Origin: Bacteroidota bacterium
GTDB lineage: Bacteria; Verrucomicrobiota; Verrucomicrobiia; Methylacidiphilales; UBA1321
NCBI GenBank assembly: GCA_903970335.1
Contig: CAJCII010000202.1
Span: 1-32,031 of the forward strand
Reading direction: 5' to 3'
DNA length: 32,031 bases
Shown here: piece by piece, positions 9,016 to 18,150 of the stretch
How positions within the stretch are numbered: position 1 is the first letter of the stretch
Layout: the number at the start of each line of letters is the position of its first letter
Made by a program: the position numbers and the translations under genes
The notes under the pieces: generated by a model
Databases searched by the model: none
Told to the model about the DNA's origin: nothing
Seen by the model: the letters and a program-made list of their open reading frames with translations, nothing else

Positions 9016-9828
9016 CTACCCCCCCACCGCCGTGTACTGATGCAATCCCCGCTTCCAGAGGATTCCACTCAGCACGTAAAAGAAGCCCACCCACGCCCAC
9101 TGCCAGAGAAATCCCGTCGCCAGGTCAGGCCCCTGCACATGGCCGATCAAAATCGCGGTCGGGAAGTACGTCTCATAGGCGAATGGAAGGTGGAGGCAGA
9201 GGATTTGCAGCCACACGGGAAACGCATCGACCGGAAAGATGTGTCCACCGAGGAGAAACTCGATCGAGTAGACGATAAACGTCACGCTGCCAATATCGAG
9301 AATCCAAAACGCTATCATCGCCAGGGTAAAGCAGAAGAAAAACTGGATCAGTGCCGCCCCCAGCGTCGCCAGCAGCGCGCAGGGTAAATTCTCCAGCCAC
9401 GGCAGCCCGTCGTAGTAGGTGCGCAGCCAGATCATCGCGATGGCCAGCGGCACCACGGCGAAAGCGGAATGTACGATCCGTGCCGCCGCATAGAGATGCA
9501 GTCGGTAAAGCCGGTAATCGATCGGTTTCAGGAGCAGGGTGTTGATCCTTCCCTCGCGAATGTCCTCGGCGATTTGAAAATCGTCCTCGTTCGGCACCGT
9601 AACCGTATCCAGTAGAATCAGGGTGATAAAATAGGCCACCATGCTCTTGAAGGTGTAGCCCGCAAAACCGGCGTGGCCGGAGAAAACCGCGTTCCAGAGA
9701 AAAACCGAACCGATCAGCGGCACGAAACTCACTAGCACCCGGAGCAGGAAATTCCACCGATAGATCAGGTTGCTCTGCACCCCAAGGCTGAAAATCTGGA
9801 ACTGTAATCGAAGCGGTGTGGCAAACAT
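9016..9828 (-). CDS. ABC-2 type transporter permease (DUF990/COG4587-like)
   Basis: This 270-residue inner-membrane protein has about six hydrophobic segments. Its NEDDFQIAEDIREGRINTLLLKPIDYRLYRL stretch between helices 2 and 3 is the coupling segment typical of the DUF990 permeases, which usually occur as two different permease subunits plus an ATPase. The membrane parts include SMVAYFITLILLDTVTV and QFFFCFTLAMIAFWILDIG. Neither the ATPase nor the second permease is adjacent, so the partners must be encoded elsewhere or lie downstream of an interrupted operon. The start is ATG at 9828, the end TAG at 9016. The exported substrate is unknown. Confidence 0.85.
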   Translation of the reverse strand: MFATPLRLQFQIFSLGVQSNLIYRWNFLLRVLVSFVPLIGSVFLWNAVFSGHAGFAGYTFKSMVAYFITLILLDTVTVPNEDDFQIAEDIREGRINTLLLKPIDYRLYRLHLYAAARIVHSAFAVVPLAIAMIWLRTYYDGLPWLENLPCALLATLGAALIQFFFCFTLAMIAFWILDIGSVTFIVYSIEFLLGGHIFPVDAFPVWLQILCLHLPFAYETYFPTAILIGHVQGPDLATGFLWQWAWVGFFYVLSGILWKRGLHQYTAVGG

Positions 9829-9931
9829 TGCGCGGTTTTCAGACCATACGGGACAATCTGCGGATGTCGAGAGACGCAGGAACTTCAGCGTTCGGACGAA
9901 GCACCTGCCGGAACAGGAGATTTCAAATCGC

Positions 9932-9960
9932 TTGACGCCCGCCCTCCGTCATCGTATCCA
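9932..9960 (+). promoter_or_regulatory. Likely promoter of the B12-riboswitch operon
   Basis: TTGACG (9932-9937) and TATCCA (9955-9960) are 17 bp apart, a good sigma-70-like pair. The start of transcription would be near 9967, giving a leader of about 420 nt before the first coding ATG at 10387. The aptamer begins about 40 nt downstream, as expected for a riboswitch. Confidence 0.55.
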
Positions 9961-9980
9961 AGACCCAGTTCTTTGAAACC

Positions 9981-10004
9981 GGCCATGCCCGCAAGGGTAT
10001 GGCC
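9981..10004 (+). repeat. GCAA-tetraloop hairpin just upstream of the aptamer
   Basis: GGCCATGCCC and GGGTATGGCC pair over 10 bp (one G-U) around a GCAA loop. It ends 4 nt before the P1 stem of the cobalamin riboswitch. GNRA loops often dock into RNA receptors, so it could be a peripheral part of the aptamer or a stabilising 5' cap of the leader. Confidence 0.7.
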
Positions 10005-10008
10005 AACC

Positions 10009-10181
10009 CGCAAGAAAGTGCCCCTGGCAAAGCCCGGGGAGAATAGGGAAACAGGTGTGAATCCTGTGCGGTAGCGCCGCTGTAACGGGCGACGAAAGCT
10101 CCATGAAGCCACTGTGCGAAGGCGTACGGTAAGGCGGAGCGAGTAGGACGACCCCGAAGTCAGAAGACCTGCTTTCTTGCG
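10009..10181 (+). promoter_or_regulatory. Cobalamin (vitamin B12) riboswitch aptamer
   Basis: The RNA senses adenosylcobalamin or a related corrinoid and normally turns off downstream genes when B12 is plentiful. Recognisable conserved blocks in order are AGGGAA and AGGTGTGAATCCTGTGCGG (about 10045-10073), the CGCCGCTGTAACGGGCG arm, GCCACTG, GAAGGCG, GAGTAGGACGACCCCGAAG, and the B12 box AGTCAGAAGACCTGC (about 10158-10172). The ends close as a perfect 10-bp P1 stem: CGCAAGAAAG at 10009-10018 with CTTTCTTGCG at 10172-10181. The orientation is rightward, so it belongs to the genes from 10387 on and not to the leftward permease gene. The Cbl subtype (adenosyl- or methyl-selective) cannot be told by eye with confidence. 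Confidence 0.96.
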
Positions 10182-10275
10182 CTCATCAAGTCCCGGACCG
10201 TGTGGCCCGGGCAACTGTCTCGCCAAAGACAGGATGGGAGTGGAGTCTCTTCGGTACCTGTTTGTCGGACCGTCC

Positions 10276-10315
10276 AGCCTTCGTCTCCTCATCGCGGAAG
10301 ACCGAAGGCTTTTTT
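10276..10315 (+). terminator. Intrinsic terminator in the riboswitch expression platform
   Basis: AGCCTTCG (10276-10283) pairs with CGAAGGCT (10303-10310), extendable by two pairs past a bulged C, and is followed by six T residues (10310-10315). It lies between the aptamer and the first coding ATG at 10387, so B12 binding probably causes early transcription stop. GCCTTCG in its left arm is also complementary to CGAAGGC inside the aptamer (10117-10123), a candidate antiterminator pairing. Confidence 0.8.
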
Positions 10316-10386
10316 ATGCCTCCGTTCCTCCGTCTCTAGAAAAACGCGGCCCGGCTCGCCGCAAAGCCAACAGAAAGCAGGTTACC

Positions 10387-11502
10387 ATGCAGATCAAACC
10401 GTCACACCACCGAAGGGACTTTTTCTCCCTTCTTTCACCCTCGTTGCTCGCGTTTGTGGCAGCGACCTTCCTCACCGTCCTCACTCCCGCCCGGGGCCAG
10501 CTCACCATCGACGATCCCCTTTACACGGCGGGGACTTACTACACCAATGCGACCCCGACGACATCGGACAGTATCATCAGCTACGACTGGGATTCCTCCC
10601 AAAACCTCTACTTCATCACGACCAACTCCAACGACTACTTCGGCGGTTTCTACGAATTCAGTGGCGGAACAACGTCCACCCTCGCCCCGAGTAACTCGTC
10701 GGATTATGCCGGGGCCAATGTCGTTTCCATCGGTAATTACGTTTATTACAACGATGGGTTCGGACAGATTTATAATTACGGCCCGACCAACGGTGGTTCG
10801 CCAACCGTAACTCCCGTCTCTACCGCAACGAACTACGGTCTTTATAAATCCAACGGTCAGTTGTTCATCACCGGTGCCCCGGACGGAACCAATCACATTT
10901 ATAATGTCACCCTGGCTGCGGATGGAAGTTGGGCCAACAACCCAGTCACCGATTTGGGGGCCGACTCGGGCGGGTCCGGGCCTCTTGCCTTCGATAACCA
11001 GGGTAATCTGTATTATGCGCCCGGCTATGGCGACCAAAGCATCTACAAATGGACGGCCGCAGAGGTAGCCGCCGCGATCGCGAACCCAGAGGCGAATCCG
11101 CTGACGGCGACACTGGCGAATCTATGGGTGAATTATTCCTCGCTCTATGGATCGTTCGGCGGCGGCACCTCCATGATCGTGGAAAATGGTGAATTACTCG
11201 TCACCCTGACCGACTTCGGCGGACCTTCCGACTTGGTCGCTTTTGGAATCGATTCGTCCGGAGCTTACACTAATACTGCCACCACCATCCTGAACGACAA
11301 CTCCGATGCCCTGGGTGAGCTGCGAACCCAGAATGGAAATCTATATCTTTCCGATGGAAACACGATTTACACCATCTCCCCGGCACCCGAGCCATCTACC
11401 TACCTGCTCCTTGGCCTTGGACTTCTGCTTTTGGTCGGCATCAAGTGGCGCAAGTCCAAAATCGGTCTAAATACAGCGTCCATGCCGAATTCGCATTCTT
11501 GA
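10387..11502 (+). CDS. Secreted beta-propeller-like PEP-CTERM protein under B12 riboswitch control
   Basis: This 371-residue protein is exported and envelope-sorted. It has a signal peptide (about 1-37, ending TPARG) and a C-terminal PEP-CTERM sorting signal: PEP at 334-336, a hydrophobic helix, then WRKSK. The body shows six blade-like repeats about 40-60 residues apart, anchored at NLYFIT (70), YVYYND (118), QLFITG (158), NLYYAP (207), ELLVTL (269) and NLYLSD (318); this pattern suggests a beta-propeller. I chose the ATG at 10387 because earlier in-frame starts lie inside the riboswitch and terminator. By position and fold it may be a functional analogue of the B12-binding propeller BtuG of Bacteroides; I see no sequence proof of cobalamin binding. 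A 13-residue tail after the basic cluster is longer than usual. Confidence 0.88.
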   Translation: MQIKPSHHRRDFFSLLSPSLLAFVAATFLTVLTPARGQLTIDDPLYTAGTYYTNATPTTSDSIISYDWDSSQNLYFITTNSNDYFGGFYEFSGGTTSTLAPSNSSDYAGANVVSIGNYVYYNDGFGQIYNYGPTNGGSPTVTPVSTATNYGLYKSNGQLFITGAPDGTNHIYNVTLAADGSWANNPVTDLGADSGGSGPLAFDNQGNLYYAPGYGDQSIYKWTAAEVAAAIANPEANPLTATLANLWVNYSSLYGSFGGGTSMIVENGELLVTLTDFGGPSDLVAFGIDSSGAYTNTATTILNDNSDALGELRTQNGNLYLSDGNTIYTISPAPEPSTYLLLGLGLLLLVGIKWRKSKIGLNTASMPNSHS

Positions 11503-11546
11503 CGCCATCTTCTGAGGTGATTAGTTCGGAGCGTACGCAATCACTT

Positions 11547-12491
11547 ATGACGCTGTATTTAAAGCTGGTCCCGGCGATGGTCACGACCTGCGTTCTGGCC
11601 ACTTCCTCCTTGTCAGCCCAGTCGCTGCCTTACCCCGGCGCTGGCCCCTACCCACCCGCAGGCGATACGCCGGGCAATGTCTCCATCTCCGCGAGCGACT
11701 CGCGTATCGTCGAATGGGCCTCTACCGTGGTGAGTTACCTGCCGGGTAAAGACGTTATTCCCGACCCAACCGGAAACGGTACCGAACCGTATCCGACCTA
11801 CAATAATTCCGCGCTGGCCCTCGGGCCTGCGGACTGCACCTACAACGACCCCTATGAGGTAGTAAGCTTGGGCGATGGAGGTTCGATCACCCTCGGTTTT
11901 GCCAAGCCCATCACGAATGGGCCAGGAACCGATTTTGCCGTTTACACCAATAAATTCAAAAAAAGCGACGGCGTTCCCAACGATTATTTTTTGGAACTCG
12001 CCTATGTTGCCGTCAGCTCCGACGGGGTTAATTTTTTTACCTTCCCTTCCGTTTCCCTCACGCAAACCACCACACAAGTGGGGGGCTTTGGCTTGCTCGA
12101 TCCCACGAATATTTATGACCTCGCCGGTAAGGATATCTCCGGTTACGGCACCCCCTTCAGTTTGCAGGAACTGGCCGGAATCAGCCCTCTTTTGGACGTC
12201 AACCACATCATCCAGATACGAATTACCGATGTGGTCGGAAGCATCAATCCAACGTATGCGAGCTACGATTCCAAGGGAAACATCATCAATGCCCCCTATC
12301 CGACTCCCTTTGGCTCAAGCGGCTTCAGCCTGGATGCGATCGCCGTGTTGAGCGATACGGATACTTACCCAGTAACCGACACGCCCACCATGCCCCCCGT
12401 TGCACTCCTAATCATGGCTCTGCTTCTCTTACTGGCGGCCCGGCAGACACATCAAAGCAATAGCTCCGATTTTCGTACGTTTTTGACTTAG
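11547..12491 (+). CDS. Secreted surface protein of a family found in B12-uptake loci
   Basis: The protein has 314 residues with a signal peptide ending near SLSAQS (about 24). The mature part carries SLGDGGSITLGF, GPGTDFAVYTNKF, LAYVAVSSDGVNFFTF, VGGFGLLDPTNIYDLAGK, IRITDVVGSINP and SSGFSLDAIAVL. I recognise this order from exported 'cell surface proteins' that in Bacteroidota stand beside BtuB-type receptors and BtuG-like propellers; this is from memory and unverified. The C-terminus (PPVALLIMALLLLLAARQ) is a hydrophobic helix followed by Arg, like a PEP-CTERM signal without the PEP. The ATG at 11547 lies 44 bp after the previous gene; upstream in-frame codons overlap it and lack a signal peptide. 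A role in corrinoid capture is inference from context. Confidence 0.85.
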   Translation: MTLYLKLVPAMVTTCVLATSSLSAQSLPYPGAGPYPPAGDTPGNVSISASDSRIVEWASTVVSYLPGKDVIPDPTGNGTEPYPTYNNSALALGPADCTYNDPYEVVSLGDGGSITLGFAKPITNGPGTDFAVYTNKFKKSDGVPNDYFLELAYVAVSSDGVNFFTFPSVSLTQTTTQVGGFGLLDPTNIYDLAGKDISGYGTPFSLQELAGISPLLDVNHIIQIRITDVVGSINPTYASYDSKGNIINAPYPTPFGSSGFSLDAIAVLSDTDTYPVTDTPTMPPVALLIMALLLLLAARQTHQSNSSDFRTFLT

Positions 12492-12537
12492 AGCCTCTCC
12501 CGTACGAATTACCGCTAGCCAACTCCTTGCGCCTTCC

Positions 12538-13323
12538 ATGCAGCCTCCAAGCCACGTCAAGCGTCGCTCGAAAGGCTTTACCCTGGTCGAGGTGCTGGTG
12601 GTCGTTGCCATTCTGACCATCCTGATCGCTCTCGGCTACACGGCCATCATGCGCGGTATTCAGTCGGGGAAAATCGCCGTTTCCTCGTCCAACTTACAAG
12701 AGCTGGCGACGGCCAACCTGGATTATGCGGCGGATAACGACGGTAATTTCTGTCCCGCCCAGGACGAGTACAATCTCGTCCGATGGCACGGCGTGCGCAC
12801 CTCCGCTAGCGCCCCTTTCGATCCAAGCAAAGGTTACCTCGCACCTTATTTGGGAGCGGAAGGAAAAGTCAAAATCGACCCGCTTTTTCTCGATGCACTT
12901 GAAGGGCCGGACAGCTTCGAGGATGGATCGGGAGGCTACGGCTATAATGAAAACTATATCGGAGGAACTCCAGCCGACTATACCGTGCCGATCAATATCC
13001 ATCGAGTCCCCAATCTGTCTCAAACGGTGATGTTCACCACGACGGCGTTTGCCAAATCGGACGGTCTCCAGGAATACCCCTTTAGCGAGTCTCCCGAGTG
13101 GGTCAATACCGATGGCAGTCTCGGCGGCCCGCTCCAGCCCAGCGTCCATTTTCGGGCGAATGGCAAAGCGCTCGTCGCTTGGTGCGACGGTCACGTCACC
13201 GCCGAATCCCCCAGCCAGTTGGGGGGCACCGATTATTATGGGGGCAATAGCGCCAAGGATATGATTGGCTGGTTCGGTCCCCTCGATAACAACGGATATT
13301 GGAATCCCCAGTACAGTCCTTAG
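12538..13323 (+). CDS. Type II pseudopilin-like protein (third gene of the B12 operon)
   Basis: The 261-residue protein begins with a prepilin leader: basic residues, then KG|FTLVEVLVVVAILTIL, with cleavage after Gly13 and the conserved Glu at position 18. The remainder is a globular domain with a late VHFRANGKALVAWCDGHV segment, resembling the His...Asp-Gly tail of the large pseudopilin-like families expanded in Planctomycetota and Verrucomicrobiota. It ends YGGNSAKDMIGWFGP...NGYWNP. It starts 46 bp after the second gene on the same strand, so it is probably in the same B12-repressed transcript. Such proteins are usually of unknown role; here it may form part of a surface or periplasm-spanning structure that works with the two exported proteins. 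Confidence 0.87.
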   Translation: MQPPSHVKRRSKGFTLVEVLVVVAILTILIALGYTAIMRGIQSGKIAVSSSNLQELATANLDYAADNDGNFCPAQDEYNLVRWHGVRTSASAPFDPSKGYLAPYLGAEGKVKIDPLFLDALEGPDSFEDGSGGYGYNENYIGGTPADYTVPINIHRVPNLSQTVMFTTTAFAKSDGLQEYPFSESPEWVNTDGSLGGPLQPSVHFRANGKALVAWCDGHVTAESPSQLGGTDYYGGNSAKDMIGWFGPLDNNGYWNPQYSP

Positions 13324-13368
13324 GAATCTAACGGTAACATCTTGTCCAGGTTATTACCGCTGGGTTCC
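13323..13368 (+). terminator. Imperfect hairpin after the B12 operon
   Basis: CGGTAA (13332-13337) and TTACCG (13354-13359) can pair, with an outer GGAA/TTCC pair (13323-13326 and 13365-13368). There is no clear T-run, and it lies between the convergent pseudopilin and glycosyltransferase genes. It may be a weak two-way terminator. Confidence 0.3.
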
Positions 13369-13378
13369 TTAAAGCCTG

Positions 13379-14212
13379 CTACCTCTCGATCCACCCCTCG
13401 GGCCAGGTGCAACGAGTAATTTCCAAAGGCAGATCGGCGTTCGGTAGGCAGTTCAAACTTTCGTAGAGCTGCGCCGTACCGACAAAGTAGTGAAAATTGC
13501 GGATCCCGGGATGGAAGTTTTTCCAGACCCGCTCGTACCACCCCGGATCGATGCCGGAGGCGTGCGTATAGTTTTTGATCTTGGTGAGAATGCGGGCATC
13601 GTCCCCCACACAAGAACCGTGATGCAGCCGTAAATCCGGTGAAAAATAGACAGTCTTGGGTTTGCGTCCCTTGCGCAGGTATTCCTTCCAACGCGCCGGG
13701 CCGTGCCAGTCAATCTGCCGGTCCCTTTGAAAATGAAAACCTTTCCGAACGAAGACCAGGGGACGATAGCCATCGCCGGGTTCGACAATCCGGTAGTTCC
13801 AACTCCGAAAATACGTGTAGCTGGAGACCCGGTAGGCCGCCCATTGCGTCCGCTGCACCTCCTCCCAGCACCGGCGCAGAACCTCGACGGGCCAAATCTC
13901 GTCGCTATCGACGATCAGGTAGTAATCGGCCTCCGGGTCGAGCGCCATCGCGGCATTCCGCAGCCGGGCCTCGCTGTTTTCGCCCGGTAGCGGGTCGAGA
14001 TTTCGTTGCACGACCAGTCGGATTTTATTGTCGGGATCCGGCACTCGCAGCAAGACCGGCAGGGTCTGGTCGGGCGCGATTTCCCTGCCCTCCAGATTGC
14101 GGTCGTGGCGGGTGGGGCAGCAAATCGAATCGACGACCGGATAAATGGCCCGGACGGAGGCCTCGACGAAGGCTTCCTCCTTGAACAGTAACATGATGGC
14201 AGCCAATCGCAT
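13379..14212 (-). CDS. Glycosyltransferase family 2-like protein
   Basis: This 277-residue protein has a GT-A fold: N-terminal LAAIMLLFKEEAFVEASVRAIYPVVD (nucleotide-sugar fold start) and YLIVDSDEIWP, whose DSD serves as the DxD metal and sugar-nucleotide motif. Later His and Trp residues (DWHGPARWKEY, LRLHHGSC) are typical of the acceptor side. I chose the ATG at 14212 because the N-terminal strand begins right after it; an upstream GTG at 14344 would add 44 residues with no family likeness. It diverges from ugd over a 146-bp gap, which suggests a shared surface-polysaccharide role. The donor and acceptor are unknown. Confidence 0.8.
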   Translation of the reverse strand: MRLAAIMLLFKEEAFVEASVRAIYPVVDSICCPTRHDRNLEGREIAPDQTLPVLLRVPDPDNKIRLVVQRNLDPLPGENSEARLRNAAMALDPEADYYLIVDSDEIWPVEVLRRCWEEVQRTQWAAYRVSSYTYFRSWNYRIVEPGDGYRPLVFVRKGFHFQRDRQIDWHGPARWKEYLRKGRKPKTVYFSPDLRLHHGSCVGDDARILTKIKNYTHASGIDPGWYERVWKNFHPGIRNFHYFVGTAQLYESLNCLPNADLPLEITRCTWPEGWIER

Positions 14213-14305
14213 AAGGCAAGCGGTCAATTTGGCAGCAAACCGTTCGCGATGGCGAGAGGGAAAAGCGCCTTCGCCGTGGGAGCTTCGCCCACAAGATAAC
14301 CGACC

Positions 14306-14318
14306 GACTCTAAGAGTC
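14306..14318. promoter_or_regulatory. Short perfect palindrome in the divergent glycosyltransferase-ugd gap
   Basis: GACTCT-A-AGAGTC is a perfect 6-bp inverted repeat with a one-base centre, in the middle of the 146-bp divergent promoter region. It has the size and place of an operator for a dimeric regulator, but no matching regulator is known. Confidence 0.3.
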
Positions 14319-14358
14319 TTGCTGTTCGCACCGGGCATTGGCACAATCCAACCGCATT

Positions 14359-15645
14359 ATGAATTTAGCTATTGTCGGATCCGGGTACGTTGGACTGGTC
14401 ACGGGCACCTGCTTCGCCGAAGTGGGACACCGTGTCGTCTGCGTGGATAACGACCTGAAAAAGGTCCATCAACTCCAGGACGGCCAAATTCCGATCTACG
14501 AACCGGGGCTGGAAGAACTCGTCAAAAAGAACGTCGCCGCTGGCCGGCTCTCTTTCACCGCTTCGATCGAACACGCGGTTGCCGAATCCCTCGTCATCTT
14601 TATCGCCGTGCCCACGCCACCGCAGCCGGACGGCAGCGTCGATCTGAGCTTTGTCGAGGGCGTGGCCCGCGAAATCGCCGTTCACATCAAAGACTACCGC
14701 ATCGTGGTGGACAAAAGCACCGTCCCGGTCAAGACCGGCGAAAAAGTGGCCCAGACGATCAAGCGGTACAACCCAGGCGCCGACATCGACGTGGTCAGTA
14801 ATCCCGAATTCCTGCGCGAAGGCTCCGCTGTGGAGGACTTGATGAAGCCGGACCGCATCGTCATCGGCGTCTCCAGCGATCGCGCCACCGGCCCGATGAA
14901 GGAAATTTACTCTCCTTTCAACGCTCCCATCATGGTCACCGACCTGAATTCCGCGGAGCTGATCAAACATGCGTCCAACAGCTTTCTGGCGCTCAAGATT
15001 TCCTACATCAACGCCGTTGCCGCCATTTGCGAAGCCTCGGGCGCGAACATCGAGCGGGTGGCGGACGGCATGGGAGCGGACAAACGAATCGGTCGCGCCT
15101 TCCTTAACACTGGCATCGGTTACGGGGGATCCTGCTTCCCTAAAGACCTCTCCGCCTTCATTCGCATTTCCGACGAACTCGGCTGCGATTTCCGCCTGCT
15201 GAAGGAAGTCGAAGCCATTAATCGGGACCAGAAGGAGCGCTTTCTCAAAAAAGTCCGCGAATCGCTCTGGGTTCTCCGCCACAAGAAAATCGGCGTGCTC
15301 GGTCTCGCCTTCAAGGGCAATACCGACGATGTGCGCAGCAGTGTGGCCATCGATATCGTGCGACAACTCATCGTCGAAGGTGCCGACATCCGCGCCTACG
15401 ATCCCAAGGCCATGGACAAGGCCCGTCCCCTCCTTCCCGAGGTGAAAATGGTCGCTCAGGCCGAGGAAGTGGCCGATAGCGCCGATGCCATCCTCCTTCT
15501 CACCGAGTGGAACGAATTCAAGTCCCTGCCGTGGCAGGCCATGAAAAAGCGGATGCTCAGTCCTCTCCTCTTCGACGGCCGCAATCTCCTCAATCCCGAA
15601 GAAATGCGCGCCTTCGGGTTCACTTATACGAGCATCGGGCGTTAG
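14359..15645 (+). CDS. ugd: UDP-glucose 6-dehydrogenase
   Basis: This enzyme oxidises UDP-glucose to UDP-glucuronate with two NAD+, supplying precursors for acidic surface polysaccharides. The protein has 428 residues. The N-terminal Rossmann motif GSGYVGLVTGTCFAEVGH is followed by VDKSTVPVKTGE and NPEFLREGSAVED. The catalytic Cys259 is in YGGSCFPKD, and the C-terminal UDP-binding domain has GLAFKGNTDDVRSS. The ATG at 14359 fits the conserved MNLAIVG start. It is the first gene of a tight four-gene run (gaps of 1 and 6 bp, then a 4-bp overlap). Confidence 0.97.
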   Translation: MNLAIVGSGYVGLVTGTCFAEVGHRVVCVDNDLKKVHQLQDGQIPIYEPGLEELVKKNVAAGRLSFTASIEHAVAESLVIFIAVPTPPQPDGSVDLSFVEGVAREIAVHIKDYRIVVDKSTVPVKTGEKVAQTIKRYNPGADIDVVSNPEFLREGSAVEDLMKPDRIVIGVSSDRATGPMKEIYSPFNAPIMVTDLNSAELIKHASNSFLALKISYINAVAAICEASGANIERVADGMGADKRIGRAFLNTGIGYGGSCFPKDLSAFIRISDELGCDFRLLKEVEAINRDQKERFLKKVRESLWVLRHKKIGVLGLAFKGNTDDVRSSVAIDIVRQLIVEGADIRAYDPKAMDKARPLLPEVKMVAQAEEVADSADAILLLTEWNEFKSLPWQAMKKRMLSPLLFDGRNLLNPEEMRAFGFTYTSIGR

Positions 15646-15646
15646 C

Positions 15647-16120
15647 ATGAAATGGTTTCTCGTTTTGCCGATGATCCTGGCACTGGTGGCCAGCGGGAGT
15701 TTGTTTTATGATTACGCACAACCTCAGCGCGCGCCACAGCCTGTTCCGGCCATCGGCGTGAAAATCGTGGGGGAAGACGGCTGGGACGGAGTCACCAATT
15801 ATTTGCCCTTGGTCATTGGATATAGTACCGCCTCCCGCTATAGTACCACCTCCCGCGAAGTATCCGGGGGGGACGGAGGCTATAAAGTAAATGCATCTTA
15901 TCGGATAGCTTCCTCATCTCCCGGACATTTCTTCGTGCTGGCCCATTATACGATTGCGCGCAATGGAAGCTTTATGGAAGTTGATAAGGCTCTCCCCGTC
16001 CTACCGTACTATCAGCCTTCGCCCATCGCCGAAGAAAATTTAAAGCGGCCGACATGGGTGAATTTGGATAATCACTTGAGTGCTTTCGCTTACCTGAGCG
16101 ACAGCACGCACTCTTATTAA
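15647..16120 (+). CDS. Small exported or membrane-anchored protein of unknown function
   Basis: I do not recognise this 157-residue protein. It has a hydrophobic N-terminus (MKWFLVLPMILALVASGSLF) that acts as a signal peptide or anchor, followed by a Pro/Gln-rich linker (about 25-35) and a small, probably beta-rich domain. Its reading frame starts one base after the ugd stop and ends 6 bp before purA, so it is surely translated with them. A tandem 18-bp duplication gives YSTASR-YSTTSR in the middle. It has lower GC than its neighbours in the last third. A role in the envelope is likely from the signal peptide; nothing more can be said. Confidence 0.75.
   Translation: MKWFLVLPMILALVASGSLFYDYAQPQRAPQPVPAIGVKIVGEDGWDGVTNYLPLVIGYSTASRYSTTSREVSGGDGGYKVNASYRIASSSPGHFFVLAHYTIARNGSFMEVDKALPVLPYYQPSPIAEENLKRPTWVNLDNHLSAFAYLSDSTHSY
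15821..15856 (+). repeat. Two tandem 18-bp repeats inside the small exported protein gene
   Basis: Two copies (15821-15838 and 15839-15856) of TATAGTACCNCCTCCCGC differ at one position. They are in frame and encode six residues each (YSTASR, YSTTSR). Confidence 0.9.

Positions 16121-18146
<2,026 letters not shown>

Positions 18147-18150
<4 letters not shown>

Noticed and set aside
10192-10230. Two small hairpins (CCCGG/CCGGG and CTGTCT/AGACAG) between aptamer and terminator
   Set aside because: They have no T-run and are too short to be separate terminators; they may belong to the expression platform, but I cannot assign them a role.
10177-10386. In-frame extension of the PEP-CTERM gene upstream to 10177
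   Set aside because: It runs through the end of the riboswitch and the intrinsic terminator and would hide the signal peptide; the ATG at 10387 is the sensible start.
13379-14344. Longer glycosyltransferase start (GTG at 14344)
   Set aside because: The added 44 residues are basic, show no family likeness and use up the divergent promoter region; the ATG at 14212 fits the fold start.
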